Positions 52,033 through 61,946 of a DNA stretch of 64,000 nt are shown in pieces. Position numbers and translations under genes: made by a program. Each line of letters begins with the position of its first letter. Within the stretch, counting starts at the first letter, position 1. The stretch is from Ferrithrix thermotolerans DSM 19514 (lineage in GTDB: Bacteria > Actinomycetota > Acidimicrobiia > Acidimicrobiales > CAIXPF01), in the NCBI GenBank assembly GCA_945906305.1, contig CAMDQT010000016.1, positions 1 to 64,000 on the forward strand. The letters run 5' to 3'. The notes under the pieces were generated by a model. The model saw only the letters and a program-made list of their open reading frames with translations. It was not told the DNA's origin and ran no database searches.

Positions 52033-52047
52033 TCTCAATATTTGAGA
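52033..52047. promoter_or_regulatory. Operator-like palindrome TCTCAATATTTGAGA between iclR and leuC
   Basis: TCTCAA and TTGAGA are a perfect 6-bp inverted repeat with a 3-bp centre. It is the only AT-rich, symmetric element in the divergent intergenic region and overlaps possible -10 sequences for both genes. It is the best candidate binding site for the adjacent IclR protein. Confidence 0.6.
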
Positions 52048-52103
52048 TGGAGCAAGCATCGCCGGAGCAACCCCAAAGGACGCCCGGCAAGCGAGGTTTC
52101 ACC

Positions 52104-53519
52104 GTGACCCAGCCCCGCACCCTGGCACAGAAGATCTGGGAAGATCACGCCGTTCGATCCGGCAATCAGGGCGAGCCCGACCTGTTGTACATCGACCTGC
52201 ACCTCGTGCACGAGGTGACCAGCCCCCAGGCTTTCGACGGCCTTCGCATCGCGGGCCGCAAGATCCGCCGCCCGGAACTCACGGTGGCCACCGAGGACCA
52301 CAACGTCCCCACCACCCCGGTGGACGGCATTGAGGGTATCGAAGACCCCATCAGCCGCCGCCAGCTAGAGGTGATGCGCCAAAATGCCGCCGAGTTCGGC
52401 TTCACCCTGCATGCCATGGGCGACCCGGGCCAGGGCATCGTGCACGTGATCGGCCCCGAGCAGGGACTCACCCAGCCGGGGATGACGATCGTCTGCGGCG
52501 ATTCACACACCTCCACCCATGGTGCGTTCGGGGCGATCGCCTTCGGCATTGGTACCTCCGAGGTCGAACACGTGCTCGCCACCCAAACCCTGCCGCAGGT
52601 CCGGCCCAAGCAGATGGCCGTCAACGTTGAGGGCACCCTGGCCCCGGGTAGCACCGCCAAAGACATCACGCTCGCGGTCATCGGTTCTATCGGCACCGGC
52701 GGCGGGATGGGCTACATCATCGAATACCGCGGTTCGGCCATCAGGGCGCTGTCGATGGAAGGCCGCATGACCCTGTGCAACATGTCGATCGAGGGGGGCG
52801 CCAAAGCCGGCCTCGTTGCCCCCGACCAGAGCACCTTCGACTACCTCAAGGGCAGGGCCAAAGCGCCCGTCGGTGAGGCGTGGGACCGGGCCATGCAGTA
52901 CTGGCAGACGCTCTACACCGACCAAGATGCCGTCTTCGACAAGTCCGTCGACCTCGATGCTTCCCAGATCAGGCCCCAGGTCTCCTGGGGTACCAATCCC
53001 GCTCAGGTCGACGCCATCGATGCCCATGTTCCCCGACCAGAGGACTTCGCCGATCCCATCGAGCGCGACGCCTGCACCCGCGCCCTGGACTACATGGGGC
53101 TGACGGCGGGCATGGCCATCCGCGACATTGCGGTGGACTACGTGTTCATCGGCTCGTGCACCAACTCCCGTATCGAGGATCTGCGCCTCGCCGCTTCCGT
53201 CGTCCAAGGCCGCCAGATTGCCTCGGGGGTCACGGGGTGGGTCGTGCCCGGTTCCTTCGCGGTCAAGGTCCAGGCCGAAGCGGAAGGACTGCACCATGCC
53301 TTCACCGACGCCGGATTCGAGTGGCGCGAGCCAGGCTGCTCGGCCTGTCTGGCCATGAACCCCGACAAGATTCCGCCAGGCAAAAGGTCGGCATCAACGT
53401 CCAATCGGAACTTCGAAGGGCGCCAGGGACCCGGGGCCCGAACCCATCTCGTATCGCCTGCGGTAGCCGCCGCCACCGCCATCGCCGGGCGTTTCACCAC
53501 CCCCGCCGACCTGGGCTGA
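52104..53519 (+). CDS. leuC: 3-isopropylmalate dehydratase large subunit
   Basis: 471 residues of the aconitase family. [12 protein letters not shown] opens the protein. [26 protein letters not shown] and [14 protein letters not shown] hold the three cysteines of the 4Fe-4S cluster. [12 protein letters not shown] ends the active site. With LeuD it isomerises 2- to 3-isopropylmalate, and also citramalate to 3-methylmalate. GTG 52104 has GCGAGG upstream and gives the usual N-terminus. An in-frame ATG at 52047, inside the palindrome, would add 19 residues. It is followed after 11 nt by leuD. Confidence 0.95.
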   Translation: MTQPRTLAQKIWEDHAVRSGNQGEPDLLYIDLHLVHEVTSPQAFDGLRIAGRKIRRPELTVATEDHNVPTTPVDGIEGIEDPISRRQLEVMRQNAAEFGFTLHAMGDPGQGIVHVIGPEQGLTQPGMTIVCGDSHTSTHGAFGAIAFGIGTSEVEHVLATQTLPQVRPKQMAVNVEGTLAPGSTAKDITLAVIGSIGTGGGMGYIIEYRGSAIRALSMEGRMTLCNMSIEGGAKAGLVAPDQSTFDYLKGRAKAPVGEAWDRAMQYWQTLYTDQDAVFDKSVDLDASQIRPQVSWGTNPAQVDAIDAHVPRPEDFADPIERDACTRALDYMGLTAGMAIRDIAVDYVFIGSCTNSRIEDLRLAASVVQGRQIASGVTGWVVPGSFAVKVQAEAEGLHHAFTDAGFEWREPGCSACLAMNPDKIPPGKRSASTSNRNFEGRQGPGARTHLVSPAVAAATAIAGRFTTPADLG

Positions 53520-53530
53520 AGGAGCACGTC

Positions 53531-54124
53531 ATGCAAGCAGTACGCGTCGTCACCGGTACCGCGGTCCCCCTCAACCGCTCCGATGTGGACACCGACCAGA
53601 TCATTCCCGCCTCCTGGCTCAAGCGCGTCGAGCGAACCGGCTTCGGGGTCGGGCTGTTCTCGGCCTGGCGCGACGATCGGAACTTTGTCCTCAACAACGA
53701 ACGCTATGCGGGAGCAACGATCCTGGTCGCCGGAGCCAACTTCGGCACCGGCTCCTCCCGTGAACATGCCGTCTGGGCGATCATGGATTACGGCTTCAAT
53801 GCCGTCATCTCCCCTCGCTTCGGCGACATCTTCAAGAACAACTCGGGCAAGAACGGGCTGGTCACGGCCCAACTCGACACCCAAGTGGTCGCCGCGATCA
53901 TGGCGGCAGTGGAGGCCGACCCCAGCACCGAGATCACCATCGACGTGCAGCGTTTAGTGGTCGCCGTGCCGAGCATCGGGATCGAGGCTTCCTTCGACCT
54001 CGATTCGGCCACCCAAGAACGCTTCCTCGAAGGACTCGATGAGATCGGTCTGACCCTGCGGATGGCCGAGGACATCACCTCCTACGAAGCCACCCGGTCA
54101 GCCTTCAAGCCAACGTTGGCCTGA
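53531..54124 (+). CDS. leuD: 3-isopropylmalate dehydratase small subunit
   Basis: 197 residues, the swivelling domain partner of LeuC. SDVDTDQIIPASWLKRVERTGFG, in parts, and GANFGTGSSREHAVWAI form the substrate site, with the family's RFGDIFKNNSGKNGL following. AAGGAG lies 7-12 nt before the ATG and overlaps the end of leuC. The two are one operon and probably under the divergent IclR regulator. Confidence 0.95.
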   Translation: MQAVRVVTGTAVPLNRSDVDTDQIIPASWLKRVERTGFGVGLFSAWRDDRNFVLNNERYAGATILVAGANFGTGSSREHAVWAIMDYGFNAVISPRFGDIFKNNSGKNGLVTAQLDTQVVAAIMAAVEADPSTEITIDVQRLVVAVPSIGIEASFDLDSATQERFLEGLDEIGLTLRMAEDITSYEATRSAFKPTLA

Positions 54125-54250
54125 GAAAGCTGCGCCCTGCGCTGACAATGGGTCCCAACGCGGCCACACTGGACTAGGCGGTCAAGCACCCAATCGGCCC
54201 GGTGGCCGAACAAGGTGCTTTCCGGCCCGAATTGAGCCCGGAGGAAGCCC

Positions 54251-56443
54251 GTGGAACCGTTCCGCTATTCCGTACGTGCCCTGATCGCTTTCGGCTGTCT
54301 GACCCTTCTCGCCAGCGGCTGTCGAGATTCGCACCCGGATCGCCTGCCAGGCGCAAATGAGCCCGATGGGGCCATCCCACGCTTCGCGCTCGCATCGTCC
54401 CTCCAAGGCTTCAGCGCCTGCGACGACCTGCTCGGCTACCTCAAGCAGGTCGCCAACGAACGGGTCACGGCCTATGGACTCCAGGGCCTCGATGGCTTCG
54501 GTGGCTTCGCTCAGCCCATGGCGCTCGAGGCGGGGCGGGCCGCCGATGCCACATCCACCCTCAAGAGTGCTGCGCCGTCCGCCGACTTCGCTCCCACGGA
54601 CAACGCGGCCAGTGCCATGGCCGAACCGGGCGCGTACTCCACTACCAACACGGTCGAGGCTGGCATCGACGAGGGTGACGTCGTCAAGACCAACGGGGCA
54701 CACCTCTTCGTGCTCGCCCAGGGGCGCCTGCATATCGTGTCCGCCACCGAGCCGTCCCCGCAGCTAGTGGCCAGCCTCAGCTTGCCTGGCACGGCCACTC
54801 AACTGGTACGAGTTGGTACGACCCTGCTCATTACCGGCCAACCGGAGACCCAAGTCCAGAATTCCAAGTCCTCACCCGATGACCGGATCGAGACCCTGCC
54901 CGGGAACAACGATCGCAGCGCCATTTGGCAGGTCGATGTATCCAAGCCGGCCACTCCGCTGCTCAAACGCCAGCTTGTCGTGGACGGCTCCATACTCAGC
55001 ATCCGCATGACCGGCGACGTCGCCAGAGTGGTCGTGCGCACCACACCGCCATCGCTGGACTTCCTAGCTCCGACCGGGCCCGGCTCGGTGGCCCGAGCCG
55101 AACAGGCCAACAAGGACGTCATCGCCGAGTCCAAACTCGAAGATTGGATCGGAGGCTTCCAACTGCTCGATGCGAACGGCCGTACCCTCAGCGAGGGACT
55201 GCTCGCGGAGTGCACGTCGATCTCCAAGCCGCCGACCTTTCATGGCTTCACCTCGACAACGTTGTTGAGCGTGAACGTGGCCAAGACCCTCGCCGAGCCG
55301 AATGGCGCGTCGGTGTTGGCCGACAGTGGGCAGGTCTACGCCTCGCCGTCGAACCTCTACGTGGCCATTGGAGTCTGGCCGGACAGCTCGGCGGCGGGTG
55401 AAGACTCCGGGGCAACCATCGCGGCGGCAACGGGCGCCGCCACCGGCCGTCAAGCACCGCTACGGCCCGAACGAGCCGACAACGACTCCACCACCGCCAT
55501 CCACCGCTTCGCCTTCGACGGCGACCGCGCCAACTACACCGCCACCGGCAGCGTGCAGGGCAGCCTGATGAACGACTTCTCGATGTCGGAACGCGACGGG
55601 ATCCTTCGCGTCGCCACCACGTCAGGTGCGCCTTGGGGTTGGGGCCCCGAATCGGTGAGCTCGGTCAGCACGTTCAAGGCTGTCGGCAACGAACTGATCC
55701 AGCTCGGCCAGGTCGGTGACCTCGGCCGCGGCGAGCGCATCTACGCCGTTCGCTTCGTGGGTACCAATGCCTACGTTGTGACCTTCCGACAGACCGACCC
55801 CCTCTACGTCATCGACCTCCGTGACCCGGCGGCACCAGCGGTAACCGGTGAGCTCAAAATGAACGGGTACTCGGGCTATCTGCACCCCATCGGCGAAGAC
55901 CGGTTGTTGGGGGTCGGCCGCAACGCCGACAGTACCGGCCGTATCACCGGGGCCCTCGTGGCCACCTTCGACGTATCGAACCCCTCAGCCCCAACGCGCA
56001 CCGCGGTCTACACCATGGCCTCGGCATGGCTGAACACTGAGTGGGACCACCAATCGTTCCTGTGGTGGGAGCCCGAACAGCTCGCACTCATGACGGGTAC
56101 GTTTACCTCCGGCGATGGCACCATGAGCATCGGCGGGGTGCTCGGCTTGGATATCGGGCCGGCCACGATCAGCGAACGCGGCCGGATCCTGCCGAAAAGC
56201 ACTGCCACGAGTTGCGCCCCGCCGGGTGAGCGCATCACGTCCTCTGGCGCAGGTTCCTCTGGCGCAAGTTCCTCCGCGACCAAAGCGAGCGCGATCGCTC
56301 CGGTTCCGGGGTGTTTCGAGTACCTGCCGCCGTTGAACCGCACGGTCATCGTGGGCAACACGATCTTTGCTCTCAGCGACACCATGGTGCAGGCCAACGC
56401 CCTTAAGACGCTCGCCGTGCTTGGTCAGCTGGCCCTGTCCTGA
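54251..56443 (+). CDS. Secreted beta-propeller domain lipoprotein
   Basis: 730 residues. A signal peptide ends in the lipobox LLASGC (cysteine at about residue 24), so the mature protein should be lipid-anchored outside the membrane. TTNTVEAGIDEGDVVKTNG is the diagnostic start of the secreted beta-propeller (Beta_propel) family, followed by repeated blade strands such as HLFVLAQGRLHIV and a conserved W-rich segment WDHQSFLWWEPEQ. A Ser/Ala-rich linker lies near residues 655-680. GAGGA precedes GTG 54251. The role is unknown; members are found in bacteria and archaea as surface proteins. Confidence 0.85.
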   Translation: MEPFRYSVRALIAFGCLTLLASGCRDSHPDRLPGANEPDGAIPRFALASSLQGFSACDDLLGYLKQVANERVTAYGLQGLDGFGGFAQPMALEAGRAADATSTLKSAAPSADFAPTDNAASAMAEPGAYSTTNTVEAGIDEGDVVKTNGAHLFVLAQGRLHIVSATEPSPQLVASLSLPGTATQLVRVGTTLLITGQPETQVQNSKSSPDDRIETLPGNNDRSAIWQVDVSKPATPLLKRQLVVDGSILSIRMTGDVARVVVRTTPPSLDFLAPTGPGSVARAEQANKDVIAESKLEDWIGGFQLLDANGRTLSEGLLAECTSISKPPTFHGFTSTTLLSVNVAKTLAEPNGASVLADSGQVYASPSNLYVAIGVWPDSSAAGEDSGATIAAATGAATGRQAPLRPERADNDSTTAIHRFAFDGDRANYTATGSVQGSLMNDFSMSERDGILRVATTSGAPWGWGPESVSSVSTFKAVGNELIQLGQVGDLGRGERIYAVRFVGTNAYVVTFRQTDPLYVIDLRDPAAPAVTGELKMNGYSGYLHPIGEDRLLGVGRNADSTGRITGALVATFDVSNPSAPTRTAVYTMASAWLNTEWDHQSFLWWEPEQLALMTGTFTSGDGTMSIGGVLGLDIGPATISERGRILPKSTATSCAPPGERITSSGAGSSGASSSATKASAIAPVPGCFEYLPPLNRTVIVGNTIFALSDTMVQANALKTLAVLGQLALS

Positions 56444-56469
56444 CAACGCTAAAGGGGCCAGCGCCACCC

Positions 56470-58035
56470 TCAGCAGTGCAGCACGTTCACGCTGACGATT
56501 CCTGGCGTGGCCCGCAAGCGTTGCACGACCTCGTTCGGCACCGGACGGTCCGTGGCGACCATCATCATCGACGCCTCACCGTTGGGATCGCGACCGACGT
56601 CCATATCGTCAATGTTCACCGAGCTCTCACCGAGAATGGTGCCGACCTTGCCGATCATCCCCGGGCGGTCCTCGTTGCGGACATAGAGCATGTGCCGCGC
56701 CGGGGGGAGGTCCACAATGTTGTCGTCGACCCGAACCAATCGCTGCTCGGCCTTCAGGCCAGCCACGGTGCCAGCCAAGGAGTGCTGACCGCCCCGGATG
56801 GTCAGCAAGTTCACATAGTCCACCGCCGTGGAGCTGCGACTCTCCCGCACATCGATGCCGCGGTCAGCCGCGATCAACGGTGCGTTCACATAGGACACGG
56901 GCACCTCGCTGCCACGTGAGAAGAGGCCCTTGAGTACCGCAACGGTGAGGATGCGGGTGTCGCCCGAGGCGATCTGGCCATGGAAGCCGACCTCGAGGAC
57001 GTCGGGTACCCCTTCGGCGAGAGCGACGAAAAGGGCCCCGAGTCGTTCGGCGAGGGCCAGGAACGGTCTCGTGGTCTCCGACACCTCCCCCGCCGAGACG
57101 TTCACCGCGAAGGGCACGAACTCGTTGTCGAGGGCGAGGCCGACCATCTCGGCGATGGTCTCGCCCGCCTTGTCCTGGGCCTCACGGGTGGAGGCGCCGA
57201 GGTGGGGGGTAACCACCACTTGCGTCAGGCCGAACAACGGCGATTTCGTCGTCGGTTCGGTGGCAAACACGTCGATGGCGGCGCCGGCGACATGACCTGA
57301 AAGCACGGCGTCGGCCAGAGCCTGCTCGTCGATGAGGCCCCCTCGGGCCACGTTGATGATCCGCACCCCCGCCTTGGTTCGGGCCAGCCGATCGGCGTTG
57401 AGCAGGCCAATCGTCTCGGGAGTCTTGGCCACATGCAGCGTGATGAAATCGGCTTCGCCCAAAAGGTCGTCAAGCTCGACGACCTCGATGGACAGCTGAC
57501 GGGCCCGCTCGGCGGAGATGTAGGGATCGTGGGCAATGACCCGCATCCCAAACGCCGCCGCCCGCTGGGCCACCAAGCGCCCGATACGGCCGAGGCCGAT
57601 GACCCCGAGAGTCTTATCCGCTAACTCCACGCCCTCCCACTTCGAGCGCTCCCAACGGCCAGCCACCAACGCCGCATGGGCTTGGGGAATGTTGCGGGCC
57701 TGAGCCAGCAACAACGCCATGGTGTGCTCCGCCGCAGACAAGATGTTCGACTCTGGAGCGTTGACCACCATCACCCCGCGTTGGGTGGCCGCATCAACGT
57801 CGACATTGTCCAGGCCGATGCCCGCCCGGCCGACGACGACCAGATCGGGCGCTACGGCCAGCAACTCCGCGGTGACCTCGGTGGCGGAACGGATGATGAG
57901 GGCGTTGGCGGTGGAAATGGCGGCCACCAGCTGCTGCGGTGAGCTACCAAGCTGCACGTCAACCTCGTGGCCGGCGGCGCGCAGGCGATCCAGCCCGCTG
58001 TCCGCAATCTCCTCGGTGACCAGAATCCGGGCCAT
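56470..58035 (-). CDS. serA: D-3-phosphoglycerate dehydrogenase
   Basis: 521 residues, the long actinobacterial form. The substrate domain, the NAD-binding core with [20 protein letters not shown], the catalytic LINVARGG-like [12 protein letters not shown] and [16 protein letters not shown] are present. An intervening domain and a C-terminal ACT domain ([18 protein letters not shown]) complete it. It oxidises 3-phosphoglycerate as the first step of serine synthesis and is often inhibited by serine through the ACT domain. AAAGGA precedes ATG 58035. serC lies 4 kb away on the other strand. Confidence 0.95.
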   Translation of the reverse strand: MARILVTEEIADSGLDRLRAAGHEVDVQLGSSPQQLVAAISTANALIIRSATEVTAELLAVAPDLVVVGRAGIGLDNVDVDAATQRGVMVVNAPESNILSAAEHTMALLLAQARNIPQAHAALVAGRWERSKWEGVELADKTLGVIGLGRIGRLVAQRAAAFGMRVIAHDPYISAERARQLSIEVVELDDLLGEADFITLHVAKTPETIGLLNADRLARTKAGVRIINVARGGLIDEQALADAVLSGHVAGAAIDVFATEPTTKSPLFGLTQVVVTPHLGASTREAQDKAGETIAEMVGLALDNEFVPFAVNVSAGEVSETTRPFLALAERLGALFVALAEGVPDVLEVGFHGQIASGDTRILTVAVLKGLFSRGSEVPVSYVNAPLIAADRGIDVRESRSSTAVDYVNLLTIRGGQHSLAGTVAGLKAEQRLVRVDDNIVDLPPARHMLYVRNEDRPGMIGKVGTILGESSVNIDDMDVGRDPNGEASMMMVATDRPVPNEVVQRLRATPGIVSVNVLHC

Positions 58036-58176
58036 GCGACGATGTCCTTTGAACAGTAGGCGGGGCGACAGCGACACAGACATCTACGGCGCGACGCGTC
58101 CCTTAGCGTAGGTTCAACGCCCCCACGAACCCAACCACAGGTGACCATTGGCAACTCTGGGACCCCTAGTGGGTCC

Positions 58177-58554
58177 TCAGATTGCGGTGACGAGCAGCAC
58201 GAGCACCACGAAGATGAACACTGCGACCACGAAGGTCCCGAAAAGCAGCCGCGAAACGGAGCCGTGCCACAGGTCCTGCGGCGGAGGGGCCCAGGTGCTG
58301 ACACCCTGATCGACCTCGGCGAAGAGGTGGGCGAGGGTACTGGCGTGCTCATGATCGACTCGGGCGACCACCACCGTCGGGCCGATCGGCGCGTCGCCCG
58401 CGGTAAGCAACGCCGCCGCCGCTTGCGCCGAGACCACTTCGGCACCAATCCCTTCAATCACCAGGCGCGCCGCCAACCTCTCGGCCTCGGCCACTTGGCC
58501 AAAATCGGCCAAGACCACCGCCCGACGCTGGCTCGTGGACGTCACGCGGGTCAT
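58177..58554 (-). CDS. Small single-span membrane protein, DUF2007-like N-terminus
   Basis: 125 residues. Residues 11-90 alternate in the manner of a DUF2007 domain (AVVLADFGQVAEAERLAARLVIEGIGAEVV, then VVVARVDHEHASTLAHLFAEV). Residues 100-125 form one membrane helix ending at the C-terminus. The function of DUF2007 is unknown, although it is sometimes called a signal-transducing domain. It begins 15 bp after the S9 peptidase gene on the same strand and is likely cotranscribed with it. Confidence 0.68.
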   Translation of the reverse strand: MTRVTSTSQRRAVVLADFGQVAEAERLAARLVIEGIGAEVVSAQAAAALLTAGDAPIGPTVVVARVDHEHASTLAHLFAEVDQGVSTWAPPPQDLWHGSVSRLLFGTFVVAVFIFVVLVLLVTAI

Positions 58555-58569
58555 GAGACGCGGGCCATT

Positions 58570-60576
58570 TCAGAGACGCTCCCCGAACACGATGTCCACG
58601 GGCTCCGTTGGGTCACCCAGCGCGAAATGGAACACCCGAGAATAGAAATACAGCTCCGCCTGCAGGGCCCGTTCGATGTTGGCCGCCTGACGAAAGCCGT
58701 GCTGCTCGCCGTCGAACTCGAGGTAGGCGTGGGCAATGCCCTTGGCCGCCAAGGCCGCCACCATGGCCCGGCTCTGCGAGGGGGGCACGATCACATCCTC
58801 ACTGCCCTGCAACAGGATGAGCGGGCAATCCAGCCCGTCGGTGTGGTGGATTGGTGATCGGGCCGCGTACACCGCCGATGCTGCCGGGTACGGTCCCACC
58901 AGCCCGTCGAGATAGCGCGCCTCGAACTTGTGGGTGTCCGCGGCGAGTGCGGCGAGGTCCGCTACCCCATAATGCGATGCGCCAGCCTTGAACACCGAGC
59001 GGAACGCCAAGGCCGCCAGGGTCGTGAAACCGCCGGCCGAACCGCCGCGGATCACCATTCGCTCGCCGTCGCAACGCCCCGACGCGGCAAGCCATTGCGC
59101 CGCGGCGCAGCAGTCCTCGACATCAACCACCCCCCAGGCCCCGTTGAGCAACTGGCGGTAGGCCCGTCCATAACCGGTGCTGCCGCCGTAGTCCACGTCG
59201 ATCACGGCGAACCCTCGGGAGGTCCAAAACTGCACCGCAACGTTCAGCGCAGGGTTCGCCGCCGCCGTGGGGCCACCGTGGGAGAGCACCATCAGCGGTG
59301 GCCGTTCGCCCTCGGGCGCCTGGTAGCGGGGATTGGACGGCGGATAGAACCAGCCGTGGGCCACCCGGCCGTTCTCGGTGGGAAAGCTCACGTGCTCGGG
59401 GGTGGACAACAGTCCCACCGGCAGATCGAGCGGCCGCGGTGCACGCAGCAGTCGATGAGTGCCGTCGTCGAGGGAAATGGCCACCACGGCGGCCTCGGTG
59501 CTGAACCCGGCCCCTACCCCGACCGCCTCGAGGCCATCGTGGTCGGGGCGGCGTCGAACCCCTAACGCCTCGAAGGCGGCGAGGCCGGTCTCGATGACGC
59601 GCACCTCGCGAGTAGCCAAATCGGCCACGCCGAGATGGACGTTGTCGCCCCCACCGAAGGCGAACACGACGACGTCACCGTCGGGGCCGAAGGCGTAACG
59701 GCTCCGGCCGAACACCCACGCCGGCAGGGCGATGTCGGACTCGAGGGTGGTGATGGGCACCGCCACACCGGCCGGGCCGTGCTCGGCGTCATGCTCGAGG
59801 CGGTAGAGGTTCCACCAGTTCGACCGGTCGGTGCAGAAGTACAGATTGCCGTCGGGACCCCACTCTGGCTGGACCACGGATTCGGTTCGACCCGCGCCGA
59901 GCACGCACCGAGCGTCGGAAACGGTCCCATCGTTGAAACGCGCCACCCACAGCTCCGTGCTGTCCCACGGCATGTCGGGATGGTTCCAGGCCAGCCAGGC
60001 CAGCCAGGCACCATCCGCGCTCAGGCGCGGGGCGGCGACGAAGTCGTGACGGTCATGCAATACCGACACCAGCGGATCGCCCGCGGCCGACAAGGCCACC
60101 ACCGCGTTCACCGGCTCAGCGTCGCCCCCGAGACGATGCTGCTCACGAACGCACACCACCCAACGACCGTCCGCGCTGACGCGTCCATCGGCGTAGCGCA
60201 AGCCCGCGGGCTGCTCTGGGGCGGCGGTCAATGCCCTTGGCTGCGCCGCACCGGGATCGAGTCGGTATAGCCGTTGATCGACCCAGTTGGCGAAGAAAAC
60301 GGCGCCCTGGTGCACCCACCACGCCCCACCGCCGTACTCATGCACCCGGGTTCGGGCCGAGTACGACGGGCCGAGTACGTCTGCACCGTCCACGACGAGT
60401 TCCACGCGCCCAGCCTCGGTCGGGCGCAGCTCGGACCACCACGTACGTGGCCCATCCAGCCAGACCTCACCCAGACCCACCGCGGCAGACACGATCAACG
60501 CGGTGGTGACTGGTGAGGACCAGCTGCCATACGGCGCGGTCTGCACCGTGGCCTCGCCCGACGCCGGGCCGCTCAC
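58570..60576 (-). CDS. S9-family prolyl oligopeptidase-type serine peptidase
   Basis: 668 residues. The N-terminal two thirds form a beta-propeller that limits access to the active site. The C-terminal alpha/beta-hydrolase domain has the nucleophile in RGGSAGGFTT, the acid in GSEDVIVPP and the histidine in DGEQHGF. The length and GGSAGG motif match S9C acylaminoacyl- or dipeptidyl-peptidases. No signal peptide is apparent, so it is probably cytoplasmic. GTG 60576 lies 4 bp after the aminotransferase stop, within one operon. A 9-bp internal repeat encodes AWLAWLAW. Confidence 0.88.
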   Translation of the reverse strand: MSGPASGEATVQTAPYGSWSSPVTTALIVSAAVGLGEVWLDGPRTWWSELRPTEAGRVELVVDGADVLGPSYSARTRVHEYGGGAWWVHQGAVFFANWVDQRLYRLDPGAAQPRALTAAPEQPAGLRYADGRVSADGRWVVCVREQHRLGGDAEPVNAVVALSAAGDPLVSVLHDRHDFVAAPRLSADGAWLAWLAWNHPDMPWDSTELWVARFNDGTVSDARCVLGAGRTESVVQPEWGPDGNLYFCTDRSNWWNLYRLEHDAEHGPAGVAVPITTLESDIALPAWVFGRSRYAFGPDGDVVVFAFGGGDNVHLGVADLATREVRVIETGLAAFEALGVRRRPDHDGLEAVGVGAGFSTEAAVVAISLDDGTHRLLRAPRPLDLPVGLLSTPEHVSFPTENGRVAHGWFYPPSNPRYQAPEGERPPLMVLSHGGPTAAANPALNVAVQFWTSRGFAVIDVDYGGSTGYGRAYRQLLNGAWGVVDVEDCCAAAQWLAASGRCDGERMVIRGGSAGGFTTLAALAFRSVFKAGASHYGVADLAALAADTHKFEARYLDGLVGPYPAASAVYAARSPIHHTDGLDCPLILLQGSEDVIVPPSQSRAMVAALAAKGIAHAYLEFDGEQHGFRQAANIERALQAELYFYSRVFHFALGDPTEPVDIVFGERL

Positions 60577-60580
60577 GGCA

Positions 60581-61792
60581 TCAGCCCTTACTGCCGAGCA
60601 GGTCCGCCACCCGCCCGACCCCTTCGACGAGGTCGGCATCGGACAACGCAAAGGACAAGCGCATGTAGCCTGGAGCACCGAAGGCCTCGCCCGGGACCAG
60701 CGCCACCTCGGCCTGCTCGAGAATGATCTCAGCGAGCTCGACCGTGCTGCTGGCGAGGCGACCTCCCACGGTCCGGCCCAGGACACCCTCGAAGGAGGGG
60801 AAACAGTAGAACGCACCCTGTGGCTCGAGCGCGGTCACGCCGTCGATCTCGTTCAGCATGCGGTACATGACCTGACCCCGGCGTTCGAAAGCGGCGCGCA
60901 TCATGGCCACTGCATCCAGATCACCAGCCACCGCGGCAAGTGCCGCTCGTTGGGCCACATTCGAGACGTTGGAGGTCGTGTGGGACTGGAGGTTGGTGGC
61001 CGCGGTGATGACGTCGTTGGAGCCGATCATCCATCCCACCCGCCAGCCGGTCATGGCATAGGTTTTGGCGACCCCGTTGAGAATGACTGTCTGATCGGCC
61101 AATTCGGGGACCAGCTTCGCGATGGAATGGTTCTCGTGGCCGCCATAGGTGAGGTGCTCGTAAATTTCGTCGGTAATCACCCACAAACCACGATCGAGGG
61201 CCCAACGGCCGATGGCCTCGATCTCGTCGCGGGGGTAGACCACGCCGGTGGGGTTCGATGGGGACACGAACAGCAGCACCTTGGTCCGCGGCGTGCAAGC
61301 CGCTTCGAGCTGCTCGATGGACACCCGGAATCCGGCCTCAACGTCGGTAGCGATCTCCACCGACACCCCGCCCGCGAGGGCGATGGCTTCGGGATAGGTG
61401 GTCCAGTACGGAGCAGGAACGAGCACCTCGTCGCCCGGGTCGAGCAGCGTCTCGAAAGAGGCGGCCACCGCATGCTTGCCGCCGTTGGTGATGAGCACCT
61501 GGTTGGCGCCAACCTCGACCCCAGTGTCACGCCGGGTCTTGGCGGCGACGGCAGCTTTCAGCTCGGGGAGCCCGCCCGCAGGGGTGTAGCGATGATTGAC
61601 CGGGTCGGCGCAGGCGGCGATGGCGGCGTGCACGATGTGCTCCGGCGTAGGAAAGTCGGGCTCGCCGGCACCGAAGCCGATAACCGGCTTACCGGCGGCC
61701 TTGAGCGCCTTGGCCTTGGCGTCCACCGCAAGGGTGGCGGAGGGGGCGATAGCGCCGACACGGCGCGACACACGTGAGTTAGGGGAGGTCAC
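60581..61792 (-). CDS. Aspartate-type aminotransferase (class I PLP enzyme)
   Basis: 403 residues. [43 protein letters not shown] and the PLP lysine in [16 protein letters not shown] are those of the AspC/AAT I-gamma family. It transfers amino groups between aspartate and 2-oxoglutarate and often accepts prephenate or aromatic acids too. The start is GTG 61792. It heads a minus-strand run with the S9 peptidase and small membrane protein. Its promoter region (154 bp) is shared with divergent serC. Confidence 0.92.
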   Translation of the reverse strand: MTSPNSRVSRRVGAIAPSATLAVDAKAKALKAAGKPVIGFGAGEPDFPTPEHIVHAAIAACADPVNHRYTPAGGLPELKAAVAAKTRRDTGVEVGANQVLITNGGKHAVAASFETLLDPGDEVLVPAPYWTTYPEAIALAGGVSVEIATDVEAGFRVSIEQLEAACTPRTKVLLFVSPSNPTGVVYPRDEIEAIGRWALDRGLWVITDEIYEHLTYGGHENHSIAKLVPELADQTVILNGVAKTYAMTGWRVGWMIGSNDVITAATNLQSHTTSNVSNVAQRAALAAVAGDLDAVAMMRAAFERRGQVMYRMLNEIDGVTALEPQGAFYCFPSFEGVLGRTVGGRLASSTVELAEIILEQAEVALVPGEAFGAPGYMRLSFALSDADLVEGVGRVADLLGSKG

Positions 61793-61946
61793 GCCATCTT
61801 TCTACCGTCTTTCCCGCGCGCAGGGGCAATGGGGGGTCCCAGAAGGCAGCGCAGAACGTCATCTCAGGGCCGCCGAGGCACGTCACGGCCACGGTCGACA
61901 CGAACGCTGGTGGGTCAACGCCGGAGAAACGGGCAGAATATCCGCC

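Noticed and set aside
59985-60012. Nine-base near-repeats in the S9 peptidase gene
   Set aside because: They simply encode AWLAWLAW in one blade of the propeller; too short to be a meaningful repeat array.
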